DNA from: Spirabiliibacterium pneumoniae
GTDB lineage: Bacteria; Pseudomonadota; Gammaproteobacteria; Enterobacterales; Pasteurellaceae
Assembly: GCF_014884995.1 (NCBI RefSeq)
Contig: NZ_JABMII010000008.1
Coordinates: forward strand, 62,001 to 126,000
DNA: 64,000 nucleotides
Direction of reading: 5' to 3'
Notes under the pieces: model-generated
Told to the model about the DNA's origin: nothing
The model's input: the letters and a program-made list of their open reading frames with translations, nothing else
Database searches by the model: none
Shown: positions 57,965 through 64,000 of the stretch, piece after piece
Layout: every line of letters starts with the position of its first letter
Numbering within the stretch: the stretch's first letter is position 1
Made by a program: the position numbers and the translations under genes

Positions 57965-58450
57965 GTGCTAGATCCATTTCTTTTTCGCGATGCTATGGCG
58001 AACGTCGCCTCGGCAGTGAGCATTTTGACCTCCCACGGGCAAGCGGGCAGCGCAGGGCTGACCGTCTCGTCTATTGCATCCGTGACCGATACGCCCGCCA
58101 CCGTGTTGGTGTGCATCAATCAAGGCAGCGATTTGCATGATGTGATTGTGGAAAACAGTCATGTGGCCATCAATCTTCTTCAGCCTGAACATGAACAATT
58201 AGCCTTGCATTTTGCGTGTATGGCGGGCAGCACGATGGCAGAGCGGCTCAGTTGGGATGTTTGGGCGCAAGGGCGTCACGGCGTCCCGATTTTAAAAGAT
58301 GCGCTGGCAGTGTTGCAAGGGCGTGTGACCCATACTCATCAAGTGGGCACTCATAGTGTGTTTTTCATTGAACTCGACGAGATTGCCATCGCCGATCACG
58401 GCAATGCGCTGGTTTACCACAACCGCCGTTTTAAACCTCTCGAGCATTAA
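57965..58450 (+). CDS. Flavin reductase family protein (HpaC/RutF-like)
   Basis: A 161-aa NAD(P)H:flavin reductase-like domain protein. FRDAMANVASAVSILTS at the N-terminus and GLTVSSIASVTDTPATVLV are the family's FMN-binding segments. GTG at 57965 follows AAAAGGA and is preferred to an ATG-like open frame from 57914. HpaC-type reductases feed flavin-dependent oxygenases, but none is nearby. Its proximity to csdAE does not suggest a clear role. Confidence 0.82.
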   Translation: MLDPFLFRDAMANVASAVSILTSHGQAGSAGLTVSSIASVTDTPATVLVCINQGSDLHDVIVENSHVAINLLQPEHEQLALHFACMAGSTMAERLSWDVWAQGRHGVPILKDALAVLQGRVTHTHQVGTHSVFFIELDEIAIADHGNALVYHNRRFKPLEH

Positions 58451-58451
58451 T

Positions 58452-58479
58452 CAAAGTGCGGTTTTCTGACCGCACTTTG
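58452..58479. terminator. Inverted uptake-signal terminator
   Basis: CAAAGTGCGGT / ACCGCACTTTG (11 bp) followed by a T-run on plus, between the converging flavin reductase and yfbV genes. Confidence 0.8.
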
Positions 58480-58485
58480 GCTTTT

Positions 58486-58926
58486 TTAAAGCTCATCCCA
58501 AAAACTATCATCCAGATGCTGCTTGGCTTGGGCGAGCACACAGGCGAGATCATAAAAGTGCGGTTTATCCACCGAGTTGACAGCCACACCCTGCGCGCGA
58601 AGGGCTGCGCCAATTTGCTGATAAGCCTTAGCGGAGCGCGCGTTAAGCGGCGTTTGCGCGCGCTTGCCAAGCCAAAAAACGCCTTGCAACGGTAAGCTCA
58701 GCGCAAAAAGTGCGGTAATAATGGCCGCCGCCAGTGCCATTTGACTGTGCGGAAGGGTCAACCGCTGCCAAATAATCGCCAGCACGGCAATGGCAGGCGT
58801 CGCTTTCTCGCCGAAACGAATGGCGCGAATCACACGATTTTCAGGGAAGATCATGCCAAGCTTGGGGTGCAGCACCCAAGTGTTGAGATAACGTCGCCCA
58901 TCTTGATAGATTTTAAATAAACTCAT
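58486..58926 (-). CDS. yfbV: UPF0208 membrane protein YfbV
   Basis: A 146-aa protein of the UPF0208 family (E. coli YfbV 151 aa) with two hydrophobic spans in its central part. E. coli YfbV is reported to help insulate the Ter macrodomain, which is of interest with dif nearby. The start MSLFKIYQDGRRYLNTWVL is highly typical. It diverges from ackA, the conserved yfbV/ackA-pta neighbourhood. Confidence 0.9.
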   Translation of the reverse strand: MSLFKIYQDGRRYLNTWVLHPKLGMIFPENRVIRAIRFGEKATPAIAVLAIIWQRLTLPHSQMALAAAIITALFALSLPLQGVFWLGKRAQTPLNARSAKAYQQIGAALRAQGVAVNSVDKPHFYDLACVLAQAKQHLDDSFWDEL

Positions 58927-58948
58927 TTTTGGTCTAGCGTTTCAAAAA

Positions 58949-58991
58949 TTGAAAAAGATCAATTTTTCCTACATTTATCCTGCGTTATAAT
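58949..58991 (+). promoter_or_regulatory. ackA promoter with FNR-like activator site
   Basis: TTGAAAAAGATCAA (58949-58962) is one base off the FNR consensus. A -10 TATAAT lies at 58986-58991 (predicted start near 58997). The FNR site is centred about 41.5 bp upstream of that start, the classical class II activation position. Confidence 0.68.
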
Positions 58992-59080
58992 TTATTTTAT
59001 GCCCACAAAGGTGTATTCTATTGCAGTTAATTTTATGGCGCAATGGCGCTTTCACTTAATCAATCAACATAGGTATCGAT

Positions 59081-60286
59081 ATGTCTGAAAAACTCATTCT
59101 GGTGCTCAACTGTGGCAGCTCATCTCTCAAATTTGCTATCCTTAATCCTGAAAATGGTGATGAAAAGCTATCTGGTCTTGCTGAAGCATTCCACTTGCCA
59201 GACGCTCGAATTAAATGGAAATTACACGGTGAAAAAGGCAATGCTGATCTCGGCGCAGGTGCTGCCCACAGCGAAGCATTAGCATTTATCGTAAATGAAA
59301 TTCTCGCCAAAGAGCCAGCACTTAAAGACAACATTGTGGCTATCGGCCACCGTATCGTACATGGCGGTGAAAAATTCACCTCTTCTGTGTTGGTTAACGA
59401 CGAGGTTATTGAAGGTATTCGTGATGCGATTCAATTTGCACCATTGCACAATCCAGCACACTTGATCGGTATCGAAGAAGCCTTTAAAGCCTTCCCTGAA
59501 CTGAAAGATAAAAACGTGGTGGTATTCGACACGGCATTCCACCAAACTATGCCTGAAGAAGCTTATCTTTATGCTTTACCGTATAAACTGTATAAAGAAA
59601 ATGCTATTCGTCGCTACGGTGCGCACGGCACTAGCCACTACTACGTTAGTCGTGAAGCGGCTAAAGCGTTAAATATCCCCGTTGAAAAACTTAATGTGAT
59701 TACTTGTCACTTAGGTAATGGTGGCTCAGTTTCTGCCATTCGTCACGGTGAATGTATCGATACCTCAATGGGGCTTACTCCACTAGAAGGCATTGTGATG
59801 GGTACTCGTTGCGGTGATATCGATCCAGCAATCGTGTTCTATCTATACAATAACCTCGGTTATAGCATGGAACAAATTGAGAAATGCTTGACTAAAGAAT
59901 CTGGTTTGTTAGGTTTAACTGAAATTACCAGTGATTGTCGTTACGCTGAAGAGAATTTTGAAAAAGAAGAACCTGCTCGTCGCGCATTAGAAGTTTACTG
60001 CTACCGCTTGGCGAAATACATCGGTGGTTACATGGCAATCATCGGTGAACGTTTAGATGCTATCATTTTCACTGGTGGTATCGGTGAAAACTCTGCCCAC
60101 GTGCGTGAGTTGACCTTAGGCCATTTGAAACTCTTTGGTTATCAACTTGATGAAGAACGCAATTTAGCGGCTCGTTTTGGTAATTCAGGTAAAATCACTA
60201 CTGATGATTCTCCGTTAGCGATGGTGATTCCAACCAATGAAGAACTTGTGATTGCACAAGACACTGCCCGTCTAGCGGCAAAATAA
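59081..60286 (+). CDS. ackA: Acetate kinase
   Basis: A 401-aa enzyme interconverting acetyl-phosphate and acetate with ATP formation. N-terminal [12 protein letters not shown] and the central [15 protein letters not shown] are family motifs. The catalytic His in [14 protein letters not shown] and Arg residues are in place. Length equals that of Haemophilus AckA (401 aa). Followed by pta in the same direction with a strong hairpin between. Confidence 0.97.
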   Translation: MSEKLILVLNCGSSSLKFAILNPENGDEKLSGLAEAFHLPDARIKWKLHGEKGNADLGAGAAHSEALAFIVNEILAKEPALKDNIVAIGHRIVHGGEKFTSSVLVNDEVIEGIRDAIQFAPLHNPAHLIGIEEAFKAFPELKDKNVVVFDTAFHQTMPEEAYLYALPYKLYKENAIRRYGAHGTSHYYVSREAAKALNIPVEKLNVITCHLGNGGSVSAIRHGECIDTSMGLTPLEGIVMGTRCGDIDPAIVFYLYNNLGYSMEQIEKCLTKESGLLGLTEITSDCRYAEENFEKEEPARRALEVYCYRLAKYIGGYMAIIGERLDAIIFTGGIGENSAHVRELTLGHLKLFGYQLDEERNLAARFGNSGKITTDDSPLAMVIPTNEELVIAQDTARLAAK

Positions 60287-60294
60287 TTTTCACG

Positions 60295-60318
60295 CTGCCG
60301 ACATTTGTCGGCAGTTTT
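60295..60318 (+). terminator. Hairpin between ackA and pta
   Basis: CTGCCGACA / TGTCGGCAG (9-bp stem, 2-nt loop) with TTTT after it. It may partly end ackA transcription, lowering pta relative to ackA. Confidence 0.75.
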
Positions 60319-60341
60319 CATTTAGATTAAAGGTTTAGATT

Positions 60342-62480
60342 ATGTCACGTACTATTATTTTAATTCCTGTCAGTGCTGGCGTTGGCTTGACCAGCGTGAG
60401 CCTTGGCCTAGTGCATGCGCTACAACAAAAAGGCGCAAAAACTGCTTTTATGAAGCCGATCTCTCAACCAAGTAGCGGTGAAGATAAAATTGACCGTACC
60501 ACCGCTATTTTGCGCTCAAGCACCGCGATCGACACTGGCGAGCCGGTTATGCTTAGCCAAGCAGAATCACTGATTGGACAAAACCAATCTGATGTATTGC
60601 TTGAAAAGATTGTGGCGCAACATCAACAGTTAAGCAATAAAAACGAAATTGTGATTGTTGAAGGTTTAATTCCTACATCAAAAAGCGCGTACGCCGCGGG
60701 GATTAACTACGATATCAGCCAAGCGCTAGATGCTGAAATTATCCTTGTGGCTGCGCCAGGCACCGATACCCCAAGCCAATTAATTGAACGCCTAGAAGCC
60801 GCTGCCAGTGACTTTGGTGGACGTTCTAACCCGAATATGCTTGGTGTCGTCGTCAACAAATTCAATGCACCAGTTGATGAAAGTGGTCGCACCCGCCCTG
60901 ATTTGAGTGAAATTTTTGAAGCATTCAAAGAGCGCGAAAATTCTAGTAATGAAATTCGCCACCTTTTCACCAAAAGCCCATTGACTTTGCTGGCTTGTAT
61001 TCCATGGAACGCAGAGCTTATTGCAACTCGTGCGATCGATATTGCAAAACACCTTGATGCACAGATCATCTACGAAGGTGAAATCAAAACTCGTCGTATT
61101 CACGGCATTACCTTCTGCGCACGCAGCTTACCTAATATGCTTGAACACTTCCGTGCAGGCAGCTTGTTGGTAACCTCTGCTGATCGCCCAGATGTGCTGG
61201 TTGCAGCTTGCTTAGCTGCGATGAATGGTGTGAAAATTGGTGCCTTAGTTCTCACTGGTGGCTATAAAATTGACTCACAAATCAGTAAATTATGCCAACA
61301 AGCTTTTGAAACTGGCCTGCCAGTTATCCGCGTGGAAGGTAACACCTGGCAAACCTCATTGAACCTGCAAAGCTTCAACCTTGAAGTGCCAGCAGATGAT
61401 GCCGAACGCATTGAAACCATCAAATTATTCACCAGTGAACAGTTCAACCCACAATTTATTGACGGCTTAATCGGTGGCTCATCACGTTTGCGTCGCCTCT
61501 CCCCACCTGCTTTCCGTTATCAATTAACTGAGTTAGCGCGTAATGCTAAAAAACGCATCGTGTTGCCTGAAGGTGATGAACCTCGTACTGTAAAAGCAGC
61601 TGTTTTGTGTGCTGAGCGTGGCATTGCAGAATGTGTGTTGCTGGCAGACCCAGCCGAAGTAGAGCGCGTAGCGGAATCTCAAGGCGTGCAACTCGGCAAA
61701 GGTATCACCATTATCGACCCGAAAATGGTGCGCCATAATTATGTACCTCGCCTAGTTGAACTGCGTAAAAATAAAGGCATGACCGAAGTGGTAGCTGAAG
61801 AACAACTGCAAGACAACGTGGTGCTCGGCACCATGATGCTCGAAGCTGGCGAAGTTGATGGCTTGGTTTCAGGTGCTGTTCACACCACTGCCAACACCAT
61901 TCGCCCACCGCTGCAAATCATCAAAACTGCACCAGGTAGCTCATTGGTGTCTTCTATCTTCTTTATGCTGCTGCCTGATCAAGTGCTGGTTTACGGCGAC
62001 TGCGCGATTAACCCAGATCCAACAGCTGAACAACTGTCAGAAATCGCAATCCAATCAGCCGATTCTGCTAAAGCCTTCGGCATCGATCCAAAAGTGGCGA
62101 TGATCTCCTACTCCACTGGCACATCAGGCCAAGGTTCTGATGTTGAAAAAGTGCGTGAAGCCACCCGTTTAGCGAAAGAAAAACGCCCAGACCTCGTGAT
62201 CGATGGCCCATTGCAATACGATGCCGCCGTGATGGAAGATGTAGCTCGCTCCAAAGCGCCAAACTCCCCTGTAGCTGGCAAGGCGACCGTGTTCATCTTC
62301 CCAGATTTGAATACCGGCAACACCACCTACAAAGCGGTGCAACGCTCAGCCGACCTCATTTCAATCGGTCCAATGTTGCAAGGCATGCGTAAACCGGTCA
62401 ACGATCTTTCTCGTGGCGCACTGGTTGACGATATCGTCTACACCGTGGCACTTACCGCTATTCAAGCCACACAACAATAA
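60342..62480 (+). CDS. pta: Phosphate acetyltransferase
   Basis: A 712-aa long-form enzyme converting acetyl-CoA and phosphate to acetyl-phosphate. The N-terminal P-loop-like domain starts [20 protein letters not shown], a central DRTGG domain follows, and the C-terminal catalytic part includes [18 protein letters not shown]. AckA and Pta together form the main acetate/ATP overflow route in fermenting Pasteurellaceae. Length is typical (E. coli 714). Confidence 0.96.
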   Translation: MSRTIILIPVSAGVGLTSVSLGLVHALQQKGAKTAFMKPISQPSSGEDKIDRTTAILRSSTAIDTGEPVMLSQAESLIGQNQSDVLLEKIVAQHQQLSNKNEIVIVEGLIPTSKSAYAAGINYDISQALDAEIILVAAPGTDTPSQLIERLEAAASDFGGRSNPNMLGVVVNKFNAPVDESGRTRPDLSEIFEAFKERENSSNEIRHLFTKSPLTLLACIPWNAELIATRAIDIAKHLDAQIIYEGEIKTRRIHGITFCARSLPNMLEHFRAGSLLVTSADRPDVLVAACLAAMNGVKIGALVLTGGYKIDSQISKLCQQAFETGLPVIRVEGNTWQTSLNLQSFNLEVPADDAERIETIKLFTSEQFNPQFIDGLIGGSSRLRRLSPPAFRYQLTELARNAKKRIVLPEGDEPRTVKAAVLCAERGIAECVLLADPAEVERVAESQGVQLGKGITIIDPKMVRHNYVPRLVELRKNKGMTEVVAEEQLQDNVVLGTMMLEAGEVDGLVSGAVHTTANTIRPPLQIIKTAPGSSLVSSIFFMLLPDQVLVYGDCAINPDPTAEQLSEIAIQSADSAKAFGIDPKVAMISYSTGTSGQGSDVEKVREATRLAKEKRPDLVIDGPLQYDAAVMEDVARSKAPNSPVAGKATVFIFPDLNTGNTTYKAVQRSADLISIGPMLQGMRKPVNDLSRGALVDDIVYTVALTAIQATQQ

Positions 62481-62510
62481 GCAAAGTGCGGTCAGCCGCA
62501 CTTTCTCTTC

Positions 62511-62537
62511 AAAACGGCAGGTCTCCCTGCCGTTTTT
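62511..62537 (+). terminator. pta terminator
   Basis: AAAACGGCAGG / CCTGCCGTTTTT forms an 11-bp stem with a 4-nt loop, followed by TTC. An upstream uptake-signal inverted pair (about 62483-62503) may form a first terminator. Confidence 0.85.
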
Positions 62538-62626
62538 CATTTCAAGTGCTTAACAAATACACGATTTTTCACATAAAGCTCTTGTTCAAGCCCACAAAAA
62601 TCGCTATCATAACCGCACTTTCCGAT

Positions 62627-62703
62627 GCGACCATAGCTCAGTTGGTTAGAGCACCACCTTGACATGGTGGGGGTCGGTGGTTCGAGTCCACTTGGTCGCA
62701 CCA
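62627..62703 (+). tRNA. tRNA-Val (anticodon GAC)
   Basis: A 77-nt gene with acceptor stem GCGACCA...TGGTCGC and encoded CCA. The anticodon loop CTTGACAT sits between ACCAC and GTGGT-like stem arms (CACCACCTT GAC ATGGTGG), and the T loop GGTTCGAGTCC is standard. It also serves as the integration site of the adjacent element, whose DNA starts at its 3' end. Confidence 0.95.
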
Positions 62704-62713
62704 AATCAAAGAA

Positions 62714-62800
62714 GCACCACGACGCATACAGACGCAAAACCCCAGTAAATACGCCATTCAAAGCAATTTTAAAGATGTATATAGACGCACCACGACGCAT
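62714..62800. repeat. Direct repeats near the element's attachment end
   Basis: GCACCACGACGCAT occurs twice (62714-62727 and 62787-62800), 73 bp apart, with an extra GACGCA between. They lie between the tRNA 3' end and the integrase promoter, where arm-type integrase or excisionase sites are found in P4-like elements. Binding is inferred. Confidence 0.6.
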
Positions 62801-62815
62801 TTAAAAGCAAAAGAA

Positions 62816-62867
62816 TTGGATCACAAATTGGAACACGTTTATAATGACACAAAAAAGTGTGTTCCAA
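62816..62867 (+). promoter_or_regulatory. Integrase promoter with operator-like inverted repeat
   Basis: TTGGAT (62816-62821) and TATAAT (62840-62845) are 18 bp apart. A perfect 9-bp inverted repeat TTGGAACAC (62828-62836) / GTGTTCCAA (62859-62867) brackets the -10 element and the predicted start of transcription. This layout fits repression, possibly by the integrase or a linked regulator. Confidence 0.6.
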
Positions 62868-62877
62868 TGGTGACCAA

Positions 62878-64000
62878 ATGGCAAGATTAACAACCCCTTT
62901 AACCAGCCTTCAGATAGAAAGAGCAAAGCCAAAGGCTAAAGAATATTCATTGTGCGACGGGCAAGGCTTAAAGGTGAGAATTAGCCCAAATGGCGTTAAA
63001 AAGTGGATTTTTAACTATAATCGCCCCAATAAAACAAGAACACAGATTAGCCTAGGAAAATTCCCAGCCGTTAGCCTTGCGCAAGCGCGAGAGTTACGGC
63101 TTGAGTATCTTTCCTTGTTATCTCGTGGCATAGATCCACAAATTCACAGAAAGCAACAATCAGCCAAGGACAATAACCAAGCAGAAATCACTTTTTTTGC
63201 CATTGCTTGCAGGTGGAAAGAAAAGCGGGAAAAGGAAATTGAGCCACTAACAATGAAAAAAAATTGGCGCAGGCTTGAACAATACATATTCCCAATCATT
63301 GGAGAATACCCAATCGCCGAGATTACTCCCCCACTTTTGATTGAAGTCTTACAACCAATTAATAAAAAAGACATCAACGACACACTGCACAGGTTGATAA
63401 ATCTAGTTAATCAAATCTTGCACTATGGCGTAAATATAGGGGCGATTGAAGTTAACTATTGTGTTAAGGTGGCGGACGCATTCCACAAAAAAACCAAAGA
63501 ACATCAAAAAGCGATCCATTATCGCGAGCTACCAAAGTTAATAAGAGATATGAAAAACGGACCAGCCAACCCACTTACAAAATTGCTTTTTGAGTGGGAA
63601 TTGCTAACAATGGTTAGACCGTCAGAAGCCGTTAGTGTTGAATGGTCGGAGATTGATTTTGATGAAAAGCTATGGCATATACCCGCAGAGAAAATGAAAA
63701 AAACAAAAGCGGGACGTTTTGCATTATCTGTACCTCTATCAAGGCAAGCCTTGCAAGTTTTGGAAAAAATGAAACCAATTAGCAGTCATTTAAAATATGT
63801 TTTCCCTCATGATAAAAATCCAAGAAAGCACGCAAGCAACGGAACAGTACTAAATGCAATTTATGACATCGGCTACAAAGGCGAACAAACCGCCCACGGC
63901 TTGCGCTCAATTGGGCGAACTTATTTAAATGATTATGGCGGGCTTGATCACAATACAATTGAAGCATGTTTAGCGCATAAAACAGGAACAGAAGTCAGCA
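62878..64000 (+). CDS. P4-type tyrosine integrase (runs off the window)
   Basis: At least 374 aa, open to the right edge. The N-terminal DUF4102-type arm-binding domain (LTDGKGL-like LCDGQGLKVRISPNGVKKW) is followed by the core-binding and catalytic domains. The catalytic Arg is in LTMVRPSEA and the His-Leu-Arg box is HGLRSIGRTYLN; the family's final Tyr should lie just past position 64000 after LAHKTGTEVS. ATG at 62878 lacks a strong ribosome site (GGTGA at 62869). It integrates the element at tRNA-Val. No uptake signals occur here. Confidence 0.93.
   Translation, partial: MARLTTPLTSLQIERAKPKAKEYSLCDGQGLKVRISPNGVKKWIFNYNRPNKTRTQISLGKFPAVSLAQARELRLEYLSLLSRGIDPQIHRKQQSAKDNNQAEITFFAIACRWKEKREKEIEPLTMKKNWRRLEQYIFPIIGEYPIAEITPPLLIEVLQPINKKDINDTLHRLINLVNQILHYGVNIGAIEVNYCVKVADAFHKKTKEHQKAIHYRELPKLIRDMKNGPANPLTKLLFEWELLTMVRPSEAVSVEWSEIDFDEKLWHIPAEKMKKTKAGRFALSVPLSRQALQVLEKMKPISSHLKYVFPHDKNPRKHASNGTVLNAIYDIGYKGEQTAHGLRSIGRTYLNDYGGLDHNTIEACLAHKTGTEVS

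Noticed and set aside
62537-62800. An 87-codon open frame on the minus strand across tRNA-Val
   Set aside because: Its middle is the known spurious translation of tRNA antisense sequence (RPSGLEPPTPTMSRWCSNQL type), and it overlaps a clear tRNA.
1-64000. CRISPR arrays
   Set aside because: No regularly spaced repeats were seen; the frequent 9-mer repeats are uptake signals.

Overview
This window looks like a chromosomal segment of a Pasteurellaceae bacterium. The main evidence is the Haemophilus-type DNA uptake signal sequence AAGTGCGGT (reverse complement ACCGCACTT), which recurs throughout from about 2.6 to 62.5 kb, both inside genes and as inverted pairs forming terminators. Gene content and order (potABC, ribH-nusB-thiL-pgpA, xseB-ispA-dxs, cvpA-purF-ubiX, tandem ferritins, fnr-uspE, yfbV/ackA-pta) also fit a gammaproteobacterium close to Haemophilus/Pasteurella. 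The species cannot be named from the sequence alone.

Layout. 1-2.5 kb is AT-rich, has no uptake signals and looks foreign: an MDR oxidoreductase, an osmoprotectant-type ABC permease, and a substrate-binding lipoprotein gene broken by one extra T in a T8 run. 2.6-31.4 kb is core housekeeping: cytidine deaminase, polyamine uptake, riboflavin/thiamine/lipid steps, isoprenoid precursors, ThiI, purine synthesis, molybdopterin genes, GTP cyclohydrolase, ArgRS, L25, TruA, AccD/FolC, ZapC, RNase AM, RluB and CysB. The 720-bp gap at 31.4-32.1 kb holds a near-perfect XerCD dif site, so this window appears to contain the chromosome's replication terminus; three KOPS-like octamers all point towards it. 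Next come two ferritin genes behind a Fur-box promoter, fnr with an FNR-like site over its own promoter, uspE, and a TAXI-type TRAP transporter with an overlapping UspA gene.

43.0-50.2 kb is a K+-transport locus: kdpFABC, an extra 32-aa membrane protein gene ahead of kdpF, a leader with an intrinsic terminator, and a KdpD that keeps its sensor, USP, membrane and GAF parts but has no histidine-kinase domain. No kdpE is present in the window. Then follow an ABC-2 exporter, PepB, SOS-controlled DinB, LrgAB, a secreted nuclease, CsdA-CsdE, a flavin reductase, and yfbV divergent from ackA-pta, with an FNR-like site placed for activation of ackA.

The right edge (62.6-64 kb) is tRNA-Val(GAC) followed by a P4-type tyrosine integrase gene running off the window. 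This is the start of an integrative element, with repeated arm-like sites and an operator-like inverted repeat at its promoter.

Most notable points: the dif/terminus assignment; the kinase-less KdpD with a possible attenuator as an alternative way of controlling kdp; a three-segment leader switch before the ferritins; a MoeB lacking all zinc cysteines; and several small membrane-protein genes (kdpF, its 32-aa neighbour, and a 45-aa protein beside fnr).
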